NCBI GenBank assembly: GCA_903877945.1
Contig: CAIRFY010000027.1
Location: forward strand, 1-14,442
Direction: 5' to 3'
DNA length: 14,442 nt
Source: an uncultured Oscillochloris sp.
Lineage (GTDB): Bacteria > Chloroflexota > Chloroflexia > Chloroflexales > Chloroflexaceae
Positions 7,533 through 14,349 of the stretch are shown here, piece by piece; position 1 is the stretch's first letter; each line of letters opens with the position of its first letter. A program made the translations under genes and the position numbers. Below the pieces are notes generated by a model. It was given only the letters and a program-made list of their open reading frames with translations, did no database searches and had not been told where the DNA came from.

Positions 7533-7543
7533 GAGGCCAGATC

Positions 7544-8533
7544 ATGAGTACAGTCTTGATCAATGGGATCGGCAGTGCGCTCGGTGCCCAGGTGGCGCGT
7601 CAGTTGAGCGCGCACGATGGGGTTACGGTGCTCGGCCTGGCCCGTTGTGAGCCGTCCGCTCCCGTCGGGTGCGCCGAGTGGCTTGTCGCCCACCTCAGCG
7701 GGCTTCAGCTCATCGAATTGTTGCGGGCCGAACACGTTGATACGCTTATCCACCTTGATTTCGCCGGGGCCGACGCCCCCGCCGAGGGCCGCGAGGCCGC
7801 CGTCCAGCAGAACGTTCTTGGCACAATGGAGGTACTCGGAGCATGCATCGCCGCTGGTGTGTCGCACGTGGTGGTGCGTAGCCATGTCGGTATTTACGGG
7901 GCGAACCCGAAGAACCCGATTATGCTCAGTGAGTCGCGGCCCGCTGCCCGTGGTGGGCTGAGCGGCCTGCTGCGCGACCTCGCTGAGGTTGAGCATTTTC
8001 TGGCCGAGTTCACGGTCAGACATCCTGAGATCAGCGTCGCCATCCTGCGCTTCGCCCCGATTGTGGGCGGCTGGTCGCCGCTGCTCGAATACTTCGCTCA
8101 GCCTAGCCCACGCACGTTGATCGGGTTTGACCCGAGCATGCAACTGCTGCATATTGATGATGCAGCGAACGCAATTGTTCTCGCGGCGCTGTCGCCGTGC
8201 GCAGGTGCCTTTAACCTCGCAGCCGATGACGCCGTCTGCATCTCGCAGGCGATCCGCCTGTCTGGGCAGCAGCCCGTACCGACGATTGAGGCATTGATCG
8301 GGCTATCGGCCAGCATGGGCGACCGCACCAAGCTGCGTCCCTGGCCCTTCGATATTTCGTTCCTGCGCCATAGTTGTGTCGTCGATACGCGGCGGGCAAA
8401 GGACGTCCTGGGGTGGTCGCCAACTCACAGTGCGGTTGACTCGATCCATAGCGCACGGAAGAACGGCAGAGCTATCGACGATCCTGCCACGTCCGAGGCT
8501 GCTATGCGCGCATTTCTCAGCCGAAAGGGGTAA
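7544..8533 (+). CDS. Atypical extended SDR, NAD-dependent epimerase/dehydratase-like
   Basis: Rossmann-fold protein of 329 aa. The N-terminal VLINGIGSALGAQVARQL is the dinucleotide-binding turn (GxGxxxG form), followed by strand/helix repeats and VRSHVGIYGANPKNP. The usual YxxxK pair of short-chain dehydrogenases is not seen: Tyr118 is followed by Lys at +5 instead of +4. The enzyme may therefore be non-catalytic or use a different residue. The C-terminal part contains LHIDDAANAIVLAAL and GAFNLA, typical of GalE-like substrate domains. I chose ATG 7544, with GAGG at 7533-7536 seven nt upstream; the earlier ATG 7526 lies within the terminal repeat of the element at 7172-7532. The acyltransferase gene starts 3 nt after the stop, and I recall the same pair as Rv0501/Rv0502 in mycobacteria, suggesting a shared lipid-related role. 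Confidence 0.85.
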   Translation: MSTVLINGIGSALGAQVARQLSAHDGVTVLGLARCEPSAPVGCAEWLVAHLSGLQLIELLRAEHVDTLIHLDFAGADAPAEGREAAVQQNVLGTMEVLGACIAAGVSHVVVRSHVGIYGANPKNPIMLSESRPAARGGLSGLLRDLAEVEHFLAEFTVRHPEISVAILRFAPIVGGWSPLLEYFAQPSPRTLIGFDPSMQLLHIDDAANAIVLAALSPCAGAFNLAADDAVCISQAIRLSGQQPVPTIEALIGLSASMGDRTKLRPWPFDISFLRHSCVVDTRRAKDVLGWSPTHSAVDSIHSARKNGRAIDDPATSEAAMRAFLSRKG

Positions 8534-8536
8534 GCC

Positions 8537-9904
8537 GTGTCCGAGTCGATTGAGATTGAGGTCGGTGGCCAGTCCGCCGACCTCACCGCGCCGCCCGCCG
8601 AGGTCGCCGCCCCAAAGCCGCAGCGCACTTCCCGCGCAAAGCAGGCCGCCGAGCCGACCCTGGAGGTTGAGGCGACCGCGAAGCGTCGCGCCCGCAAGCC
8701 ACGTGCCGCCGCCCGTGTGGAAGACGTGGACGTGCGTGTCGTCCAACCGCGTGCCGCTGCCCCCACCGAGGACGCGGATGTGCGTGCTGCGGGGAAAGCG
8801 GCCCCGAAGGTTCCCCCCGCCGCCGCATACTGGGACGTTCACCCCGGCGATAGTCTGCACGAGGTTGAGCTGGAGGTGCGTAACAATGCCAGTCAGCAGC
8901 AGGGCCAGGCTGCGGTGATGGGCAATGTCGCCGCCGGGCTGATCGCGCTGATCGGCGAGAATATGCGCCGTATGACTGAGGAGCAGGTGGGTAAGGTGCG
9001 CGAGTTGCTCAGCGGCACCGACCTGAGCGACTACCTTGACTCGAGCTTCTGGCAGGGCGTCGGCATGGTGCTCCAGTACCAGGTGCAGGAGCAGGTGGAC
9101 TTTGTCAAGCGTCGGCTGCGCGGCGAGTACCATGTCGATCCCTATGGCATGGACTATGAGATGATCGAGGTGGTGCGGCCCTTTATGGCCTTCATGTACC
9201 GTACCTGGTGGCGAATAACATCCCACGGCCTGGAGCACGTCCCGGCCGAGGGCCGCGCCATGCTCGTCTCAAACCACAGCGGCGTCCTGCCCTGGGACGG
9301 AGCGATGATCACGACGGCGGTTTCTGCCGATCACCCGGTGCGACCCGACCGGGTGGTGCGCAGCCTGCACTTGCACTGGTTTAGCACTCTGCCCTTTGTG
9401 GCCCCGGCTCTCGCCGCCACCGGCCAGGTGCCGGGGTTGCCCGAGAACGCCGTGCGTCTGCTGGAGAACGACGAGTTGGTCTGCGTGTTCCCAGAGGGTC
9501 TCAAGGGCGTCGGCAAGCTCTACAAGGATCGCTACAAACTGGCCCGTTTCGGGCGTGGCGGGTTTGTGCAGGCTGCCCTGCGCGCCCGTGCGCCGATCAT
9601 CCCGGTGGCGGTGGTGGGAGCCGAAGAGATCTACCCCATGCTCTACAACGCCGAGTCCTTCGCTAAGCTGATGGGCTTCCCCTATTTCCCGCTGACGCCC
9701 TTCTTCCCCTGGCTGGGCCTGCTCGGCACGATCCCGCTACCTACGCGCTGGAGTATTACGTTCTGTCCGCCGATCTCCACCGAGGAGTATGGTCCACGCG
9801 CTGCCGATGATCCGCTTACGGTACTCTCCCTGGCCGAGCGGGTACGCGATACGATCCAGGCGACGATTGACACCCGCTTGGCTGAGCGTACGTCGATTTT
9901 CTGA
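8537..9904 (+). CDS. PlsC/MGAT-like acyltransferase with disordered N-terminal extension
   Basis: Predicted membrane-associated acyltransferase of 455 aa acting on a glycerol- or glycolipid-type acceptor. Residues 1 to about 100 are rich in Ala, Pro, Arg, Lys and Glu and look disordered, with an internal duplication (RAAARVEDVDVR then RAAAPTEDADVR). A helical segment (about 115-195) leads to RRLRGEYHVDPYGMDYE. The catalytic domain has NHSGVLPWDG, with His247 and Asp254 spaced as in MGAT-like LPLATs (HX6D rather than the HX4D of classical PlsC). It also has FPEG at 318-321 followed by LKGVGKLYKDRYKLARFGRG. The C-terminal part runs through PIIPVAVVGAEEIYPML. GTG 8537 follows a GAAAGGGG site and starts 3 nt after the epimerase-like stop, so the two are co-translated. 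From memory the layout matches mycobacterial Rv0502. The acyl donor and acceptor are unknown. Confidence 0.88.
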   Translation: MSESIEIEVGGQSADLTAPPAEVAAPKPQRTSRAKQAAEPTLEVEATAKRRARKPRAAARVEDVDVRVVQPRAAAPTEDADVRAAGKAAPKVPPAAAYWDVHPGDSLHEVELEVRNNASQQQGQAAVMGNVAAGLIALIGENMRRMTEEQVGKVRELLSGTDLSDYLDSSFWQGVGMVLQYQVQEQVDFVKRRLRGEYHVDPYGMDYEMIEVVRPFMAFMYRTWWRITSHGLEHVPAEGRAMLVSNHSGVLPWDGAMITTAVSADHPVRPDRVVRSLHLHWFSTLPFVAPALAATGQVPGLPENAVRLLENDELVCVFPEGLKGVGKLYKDRYKLARFGRGGFVQAALRARAPIIPVAVVGAEEIYPMLYNAESFAKLMGFPYFPLTPFFPWLGLLGTIPLPTRWSITFCPPISTEEYGPRAADDPLTVLSLAERVRDTIQATIDTRLAERTSIF

Positions 9905-9934
9905 TCATGCCGTCGTCGCCGTGTTTTGCACGAG

Positions 9935-9988
9935 CCCGCTGGGGGCTGAAGCCCCCGGCTAGGTCTACGAAGGCCGCTAAAGCGGCCT
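9935..9988. terminator. Two strong GC hairpins, possible bidirectional terminator
   Basis: GGGGGCTGAAGCCCCC (9941-9956) is a near-perfect stem with a tiny loop, extended by flanking AGCC and GGCT. AGGCCGCT, AA, AGCGGCCT (9971-9988) is a perfect 8-bp stem. They lie between convergent genes, where terminators are expected, but no T-tract follows. The sequences also look like members of dispersed palindromic repeat families; GGGGGCTGAA recurs near 171 and 14361. Confidence 0.45.
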
Positions 9989-10002
9989 GCATGAGGCCGC
10001 TT

Positions 10003-10104
10003 TATAGCAATCCTAAACTGGTTATGAAAAGGAGTCAATCCTTTAGGCGGCCTTATCCGGCTAAAGCCTTGACTCCACTCAACAATCCCAAGAGGATTGC
10101 TATA
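10003..10104 (+). repeat. 102-bp hairpin element with TATAGCAATCCT termini, copy B
   Basis: The element begins TATAGCAATCCT and ends AGGATTGCTATA. The central stem has 20-nt arms at 10031-10050 and 10057-10076. It is the inverted copy of 231-332. TA dinucleotides lie at both outer edges (10003-10004 and 10103-10104), which could be a TA target duplication or part of the terminal repeat. It directly abuts the MITE-like element beginning at 10105. Confidence 0.8.
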
Positions 10105-10239
10105 TTAGGCATGTTTCAATCTAGCTTGACAGTTCAGCGACGAGGCGAGGACGCGAGGACTTGATACGAGCGCCTCATCGCTTCGTCGCGTCATCGCAGG
10201 ACTGTCAAGCTGAATATGCTCATTTTGAACCATGCCTTA
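10105..10239 (+). repeat. MITE-like element with octamer hairpin core, copy 2
   Basis: The left end TTAGGCATGTTTCAA and right end TTTTGAACCATGCCTTA are inverted repeats. CTTGACAGTTCAGC near the left end is mirrored by GACTGTCAAGCTGAA near the right. The arms are three GCGANGAN-type units on the left and three TCNTCGCN-type units on the right, around a short loop. Its last three bases, TTA (10237-10239), are the stop codon TAA of the minus-strand membrane-protein gene. Confidence 0.85.
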
Positions 10240-12297
10240 GTGGTAGTAGTCGCGGATCTGGACGACCCAGATGAGGAGTCCGTGGGCGAGGGTGCTGCCG
10301 ATGGCGAGGATGGCGACGGTTCTGCCGATGCGGCCTCGGCGGTAGACGGCGCTCAGGAATGGGCCGGCGCTCAGGCAGAGGGCTGGGTAGAGGAAGAGTA
10401 ACCAGCGCACGCCTTGGTCGGCGACGAGCAGGAGCGCCTGGGTGATGAGGGCACCTAGCCAGAGGGCGCTCAGGCTGAAGCGCAACCCGCTCGCCTTGGG
10501 TTGCCCGCCGCGCTGTACCCAAAGTATCCCAAGGCCGCCGAGAACGAGGCCACCGAGCAGTGGCGGCAGCGCTCTGCCCCGCGAACGGGGCGGGGTGAGG
10601 CCAAAGATGCTTGATGCCGTCTCGCTCAGGATGGTCAGGGGCGCGAGTCCGCTCTTCGTGCCGCTGCCCGCGCCGCCTACCCGGTCAAGGATGCTGCTGA
10701 GGTAGATCGGTGCGCTGTAGTAGGTGAGCAGGGCCACGCCTAGGGCCAGGGCGGCGATGAGTGTGAGGCGACGGGGGGCGAGGGATGGGGTGTTTTGAAC
10801 CAGCGCGATCAGCCAGGCCGCTGCGGTGAAAGCTCCGAGGGAGAGGGTGACGCCTGAGTGGGCTAGGAGTCCGGCGGCGAGGGCGGCGACTGCGGTGGTC
10901 ATCGCGGTCTTGCCACTTGGCGCTTGGGTGCTGAGGGTGAGCAGGGCGATGAAGCTCATGGCGATGCTTTGCCCGCCGATGTTGGCGAGTTCGCCGATGG
11001 AGAATGACTCCAGGGTGGTGATGGGCAGCAGGTAGCAGGCGGCCCCTATGAGCGCCGCACGTCGCCCTAGCCCGGCACGGATGATCAGCAGGGCGATCAG
11101 TGGCAGCATGAGGCTGTCGAGGATGGCGGTGCCGACTTGCATCAGGGCTACCCGCGCACTGTTGGGCAGCAGCAACTGGCCGGGCAGTAGCAGGATGTAG
11201 AAGCCGGTGGGGTAGGGTGCCTGGCCGCCACCGGCCTCGCTGGGCAGCCCGGCGGTCTGGAAGACGTGGCCGAGGATGAGGCTGATGAGTTTGTTGGCGT
11301 GGAACGCGGAGTCTGAGTAGAGGGCGTGGGGGTGGAACATGCCGCCGACGCGCAGGGCGAGGGCCAGGAGGGTGAGGGCGAGTACCTGGCGGGTGAAGGG
11401 CGCGGCGGTTCCTTGTTTTCTGGTGGCGGCCCAGCCTACGGCGGCGATGAGGGCGCTGGCGAGGCTGGTACCGGCCAGGATCGGGGTGACGATGGCGATT
11501 TCGGGGCGGGCGAGGGCGAGGGCGAGGGTGGCGGAGAGGGTGAGTACGGCGGCGAGGGCGTAGCTCAGGCGCGGGCCGACGCTGAGGATGCGGGCGACGC
11601 CGTAAGCGGTGGCGACGGTGATGGTGAGCCAGCCGAGTTGGGGCCACGCCGGGGCACGTGGGCCGCCCCCGGTCTGGGCGACCCGTAGCTCGTAGAGGAC
11701 AAACCCTAGCTCGCGTGGGTCGCCCTGGGCGATGAAGGGCTGTGTGTGCATGGTGACGCGCAGGTCGCCCGACGAGTCGGCGGGGGCGAGGATGTGGTAG
11801 CGCCGGATCGTGTGCGGGGGGAGATCGACGATCAATGCGGGGCCAGCCCCGACGTGCCAGGTGCTGGGGGTGGGGACGGGGCCGGGCTGGCCACGGGCGA
11901 CGATCTCGACTGCGTAGAGGCCGCCGCCCAGGCCGGGGATTGCCGCTGTCGTGTCTGCGCTCGTCCAGCGGTAGGGGCGCTCTCCCGGCGCGAGGATCTG
12001 CCACCACCAGCACTGGCGGGTTGTGGTACCGGGGCAGTTGCTGCTGTCCGGTGGCTCTGATCCATTGATCTGGTGCAGGAAGGGGTCTTCGTCGAAGCGG
12101 CGCTGGTGGGCCACGTCTCCGCCGAGGAGCAGGGTGTGGCGGGTGGGCACCTGGTAGGCGATGATCCAGAGGATGAGAGGCAGGAGGTAGCAGGCAATCT
12201 GGAGAGACGCCCCGCCGGGGCGTCTGTCGCCCGTACAGACGCCCCGCCGGGGCGTCTCTACCGTAGAGACGCCCCACCGGGGCGTCTCTACCTTCAT
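10237..12297 (-). CDS. Polytopic membrane protein, probable GT-C-type glycosyltransferase
   Basis: Large integral membrane protein of 686 aa. An N-terminal helix (about 33-50) precedes an extracytoplasmic region of about 170 residues rich in Gly, Pro and Thr. About ten further hydrophobic segments follow. The loop HPHALYSDSAFHANKL with APYPTGFYILLLPGQ resembles the acidic first-loop motif of GT-C glycosyltransferases that use polyprenyl-linked sugars. This is inference; a plain membrane protein of unknown function is the alternative. I chose ATG 12297: on the minus strand GGAG lies 6 nt upstream (plus 12304-12307), and ATGA overlaps the stop of the preceding gene. No other ATG, GTG or TTG occurs in frame before the first helix. 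Residues 3 to about 31 are therefore encoded by three palindromic repeats (VETPRWGVST, VETPRRGVCT and a third). The stop codon comes from the terminal repeat of the element at 10105-10239. Confidence 0.8.
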   Translation of the reverse strand: MKVETPRWGVSTVETPRRGVCTGDRRPGGASLQIACYLLPLILWIIAYQVPTRHTLLLGGDVAHQRRFDEDPFLHQINGSEPPDSSNCPGTTTRQCWWWQILAPGERPYRWTSADTTAAIPGLGGGLYAVEIVARGQPGPVPTPSTWHVGAGPALIVDLPPHTIRRYHILAPADSSGDLRVTMHTQPFIAQGDPRELGFVLYELRVAQTGGGPRAPAWPQLGWLTITVATAYGVARILSVGPRLSYALAAVLTLSATLALALARPEIAIVTPILAGTSLASALIAAVGWAATRKQGTAAPFTRQVLALTLLALALRVGGMFHPHALYSDSAFHANKLISLILGHVFQTAGLPSEAGGGQAPYPTGFYILLLPGQLLLPNSARVALMQVGTAILDSLMLPLIALLIIRAGLGRRAALIGAACYLLPITTLESFSIGELANIGGQSIAMSFIALLTLSTQAPSGKTAMTTAVAALAAGLLAHSGVTLSLGAFTAAAWLIALVQNTPSLAPRRLTLIAALALGVALLTYYSAPIYLSSILDRVGGAGSGTKSGLAPLTILSETASSIFGLTPPRSRGRALPPLLGGLVLGGLGILWVQRGGQPKASGLRFSLSALWLGALITQALLLVADQGVRWLLFLYPALCLSAGPFLSAVYRRGRIGRTVAILAIGSTLAHGLLIWVVQIRDYYH
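12205..12291. repeat. Three REP-like palindromes, AGACGCCCC-NCC-GGGGCGTCT
   Basis: Perfect 9-bp arms with a 3-nt loop occur at 12205-12225, 12237-12257 and 12267-12287. The third extends to a 13-bp arm (GTAGAGACGCCCC) at 12263-12291. The units are spaced 30-32 bp apart. From memory, palindromes of this wording are dispersed in Chloroflexota and some cyanobacteria. Here they lie inside the start of the membrane-protein frame and leave it open. Confidence 0.92.
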
Positions 12298-12701
12298 TTT
12301 TGGCTCCAGGTGATGACGATCACCCCGGCGACGATGATACATGCGCCGAGGATGCGGGTGGGGCTGATCGTCTCGTGCAGCAGGAAGCGCGAGGGGATGA
12401 GCAGGATGACGTAGTTCATGGCGAGCAGCGGGTAGGCGAAGGAGAGCTCGACCCGCGAGATCACGCCGAGCCAGAAGAGTGAGCCGCCGAAGACCAGGGC
12501 GAAGCCCAGGAGGACGCGCCAGTCGGTGAAGGTGCTGAAGAGGACAGCGGGCGAGGGCGAGAATGCGCCGACTCGCTCGGTGACGTGGGTGATGCCGACC
12601 TTGAGCATCACCTCGCCGATGACGGTGAGGACGCAGGCGGTGATCAGCAGGCCGTAGACGAGGAACATGGCGCTTCTCTGTGTAGGGTGCGTAGATGTCA
12701 T
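12294..12701 (-). CDS. Four-helix SMR/EamA-like transporter, ArnE-like flippase candidate
   Basis: Small membrane protein of 135 aa with four hydrophobic helices: about residues 13-34, 60-82, 85-108 and 113-132. The first helix carries Glu30 in the setting VIGEVMLKVG, like the essential membrane Glu of EmrE-type SMR proteins. The size and helix count also fit ArnE/ArnF subunits, which move undecaprenyl-linked aminoarabinose. The sugar-modifying neighbours favour a lipid-linked sugar flippase over drug efflux, but this is inference. ATG 12701 overlaps the upstream methyltransferase stop (ATGA), which makes it the preferred start. ATG 12668, which would remove 11 residues, is the alternative. 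The frame continues upstream to 13265, but that part is a shadow of the methyltransferase gene. The downstream gene begins with another ATGA overlap. Confidence 0.82.
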   Translation of the reverse strand: MTSTHPTQRSAMFLVYGLLITACVLTVIGEVMLKVGITHVTERVGAFSPSPAVLFSTFTDWRVLLGFALVFGGSLFWLGVISRVELSFAYPLLAMNYVILLIPSRFLLHETISPTRILGACIIVAGVIVITWSQK

Positions 12702-13321
12702 TGGCTGCGCTTCAGCACATAGACGGCATAGTCGCAGATACCCGAGCGGATCGGGTAGGAGTGTTCGACGGTGAAACCGGGGCCGAAGATCGCCCGGTAG
12801 TCGGCCTCGGAGCGGATGTAGCCGCCCCGGTCGAGCCAGTGCATCAGGTGGCCCGCGAGGTTCCAGGGGTTGGGCGGGGGGATGTCCTCCATCACCAGGG
12901 CGGTTGCGCCGGGGCGCAGGGCGCGGTGGATCTCGGCCAGCGCCGCCGAGGCGATCTCGTCGGGCAGGTGGTGGATCACGCCGACCACCAGGGCAGCGTC
13001 GAAGCTGGCGTCGGCCAGGGCCAGGCGCTCGCCACTGGTAGCTAGGTAACTGCCGGGGCGGTGCTGCCCTGCGAAGCGCAGGTAGGTGGTGGAGAGATCG
13101 ATGCCAACGTAGCGTTCGGGCGGGAAGAGATCGGCGAACTCGCCGGTGCCGCAGCCGAAGTCGAGGAAGCGGCGGCTGTCGCCGGCCCACGGGCGCAGCT
13201 CGCGGGCGATGGCGAGGCGCTCGCCGTGAAACCCGGCCTCGACGATCCAGCGCAAGATGTTCCACAGCGTCGGCGTGGCGCTGAGCGTGTCGAGCAGAGT
13301 GTCAGTGGGTGAGGTTGTCAT
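12698..13321 (-). CDS. Class I SAM-dependent methyltransferase
   Basis: Soluble protein of 207 aa with a Methyltransf_11/25-type Rossmann fold. Motif I is FLDFGCGTG at residues 52-60. YVGIDLS follows as the acidic loop that binds the SAM ribose, then LALADASFDAALVVGVIHHLPD as motifs II/III, then IHRALRPGATALVMED. The C-terminal DRGGYIRSEADYRAIFGPGF is common in methyltransferases found with glycosyltransferases. I chose ATG 13321 (MTTSPTDTLL); longer upstream frames run into the preceding gene. No strong Shine-Dalgarno is visible, and the upstream gene ends 20 nt away, so coupling is likely. The methyl acceptor is unknown; an O-methylated sugar or lipid head group would fit the operon. Confidence 0.88.
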   Translation of the reverse strand: MTTSPTDTLLDTLSATPTLWNILRWIVEAGFHGERLAIARELRPWAGDSRRFLDFGCGTGEFADLFPPERYVGIDLSTTYLRFAGQHRPGSYLATSGERLALADASFDAALVVGVIHHLPDEIASAALAEIHRALRPGATALVMEDIPPPNPWNLAGHLMHWLDRGGYIRSEADYRAIFGPGFTVEHSYPIRSGICDYAVYVLKRSQ

Positions 13322-13341
13322 AAGATGTTCATGAGGCGGAC

Positions 13342-14133
13342 TCAATGGCGGAGATGCCCGCATGCGCTGGGTTCCGCTGCGGCCTGGGCGAACGTGCCAG
13401 AGTGGGCCAGACAGATGATCGAGAGGCCGAAGGGCATCCTCCCGCCCATGCCGATCCACGCCGCCTCCAGGGCCATCGGCCAGCGCAGGGCGGCGTTGAC
13501 CAGGGGCGCGGGCGCGCCCATCGCCGACTGGTCGCCTCGGTCGGGGGTGACGCGCTCCAGCAGGCGCTGGGCCAGGGGGATGGGGAACAGCAGGCTAAGG
13601 GCGTAGCTCGTGCGCTCGACGAAGAACCCGGCATCGACAAGAAGTTGCCTGGCCGCACGGGCAGTGTAGCGGCGGCGGGTATGAACCTGGCGGTCGTGGC
13701 GCGAGCGCAGGAACTCGTAGGCAGGCAGGCGCATGAGCAGCCACCCGCCGGGCCGCAAGACGCGGCGGGCCTCGGCGAGGGCCGTGGCCTCGCTGGGTAC
13801 GGCGCGGTGGTAGAGCACATCGAAGGACGTCACGAGGTCAAAGCTCGCATCGGCGAAGGGCAGCGCGAGAACCGAGCCTTGCGTAAACATGCCGGGGATG
13901 CGCCCAGCCCCGAGCCGGGCCGCGTCAGCGCTGTAGTCGAGGCCGACCACCGCGCCGTAGCGCCGAAGAAAGAGCGCGTCGCCGCCGGTGCCGCAGCCAG
14001 CGTCGAGGATGCGCAACCCCGACCGCCCGCGCAGCACCGGGTCGAGCAGGGCTGCGTTGATTGCACGCATGCCGCCGTACCACCAGTGGCTCAGTTCGAC
14101 GGCGGACATCACTTCGTACTCGGTCTTTTCCAT
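13342..14133 (-). CDS. Class I SAM-dependent methyltransferase, first gene of the minus-strand operon
   Basis: 263 aa. The N-terminus MEKTEYEVMSAVELSHWWY contains the HWW signature common in methyltransferases of envelope-sugar loci. Motif I is ILDAGCGTGGD (about 42-52). VGLDYS is the acidic loop, followed by LPFADASFDLVTSFDVLYH and ARRVLRPGGWLLMRLPAYEFL. The C-terminal 80 residues (ALSLLFPIPLAQRLLE onwards) are hydrophobic enough to touch the membrane. I chose ATG 14133; the extra 11 residues available upstream would start too close to the predicted transcription start. It differs from the next methyltransferase beyond the shared fold, so the two are probably not a recent duplication. The Ala-rich tail SGTFAQAAAEPSACGHLRH looks poorly conserved. 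Confidence 0.88.
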   Translation of the reverse strand: MEKTEYEVMSAVELSHWWYGGMRAINAALLDPVLRGRSGLRILDAGCGTGGDALFLRRYGAVVGLDYSADAARLGAGRIPGMFTQGSVLALPFADASFDLVTSFDVLYHRAVPSEATALAEARRVLRPGGWLLMRLPAYEFLRSRHDRQVHTRRRYTARAARQLLVDAGFFVERTSYALSLLFPIPLAQRLLERVTPDRGDQSAMGAPAPLVNAALRWPMALEAAWIGMGGRMPFGLSIICLAHSGTFAQAAAEPSACGHLRH

Positions 14134-14175
14134 ATGAGGGTACAGGGACAGCGTGCAGGAAGACACCGAGGGCGA

Positions 14176-14204
14176 ACTATAGCAGAAGCCGGGAGCCTAC
14201 GCAA
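14176..14204 (-). promoter_or_regulatory. Sigma70-type promoter for the methyltransferase/flippase operon
   Basis: On the minus strand, TTGCGT (plus 14199-14204) is separated by exactly 17 bp from TATAGT (plus 14176-14181). Transcription would start near 14169, leaving a leader of about 36 nt before ATG 14133. Position and spacing are good, but the -35 matches only partly. Confidence 0.5.
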
Positions 14205-14242
14205 GGTGTTTCTTGGAGACCCTCAGGGCGTGTGCAAAGTCA

Positions 14243-14349
14243 CCCTCCGGCCCTCACCCCCTGCCCCTCTCCCTCACGGGGAGAGGGGAGATTCCGCACC
14301 AGGACGCATCCGACTCCCCCTCCGGCCCTCACCCCCTGCCCCTCTCCCT
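14243..14349. repeat. Two 32-bp direct repeats with hairpin
   Basis: The 32-bp segment beginning CCCTCCGGCCCTCACCCC and ending CCTCTCCCT is identical at 14243-14274 and 14318-14349. In the first copy CCCCTCTCCC (14264-14273) pairs with GGGAGAGGGG (14279-14288) across TCACG. The second copy instead runs into AGTTCAAAG plus a G-run, which could still pair with its C-rich end. From memory this CCCTCACCCCCTGCCCCTCTCCC wording is a widespread intergenic repeat in several phyla. Confidence 0.9.

Larger units (their letters stand above)
9905..10236. other. Convergent intergenic region filled by repeats
   Basis: This region separates the plus-strand acyltransferase gene from the minus-strand membrane-protein gene. 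It contains two GC-rich hairpins (9941-9956, 9971-9988), the 102-bp element copy B (10003-10104) and the MITE-like element copy 2 (10105-10239), packed almost end to end. No gene is supported. Confidence 0.75.

Noticed and set aside
7174..7533. Open frames giving a Ser/Pro/His/Arg repeat protein
   Set aside because: They are produced by the 8-bp tandem array, which leaves several frames open; there is no ribosome site and no non-repeat sequence of any length.
10685..12277. Minus-strand 530-aa open frame
   Set aside because: It is an alternative frame of the membrane-protein gene, made almost wholly of Arg, Pro and His; the overlapping frame has clear helices and operon overlaps.
12702..13265. 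N-terminal extension of the four-helix transporter frame
   Set aside because: This part reads the methyltransferase gene in another frame (Arg/Pro-rich); the ATGA overlap at 12701 gives a better start.
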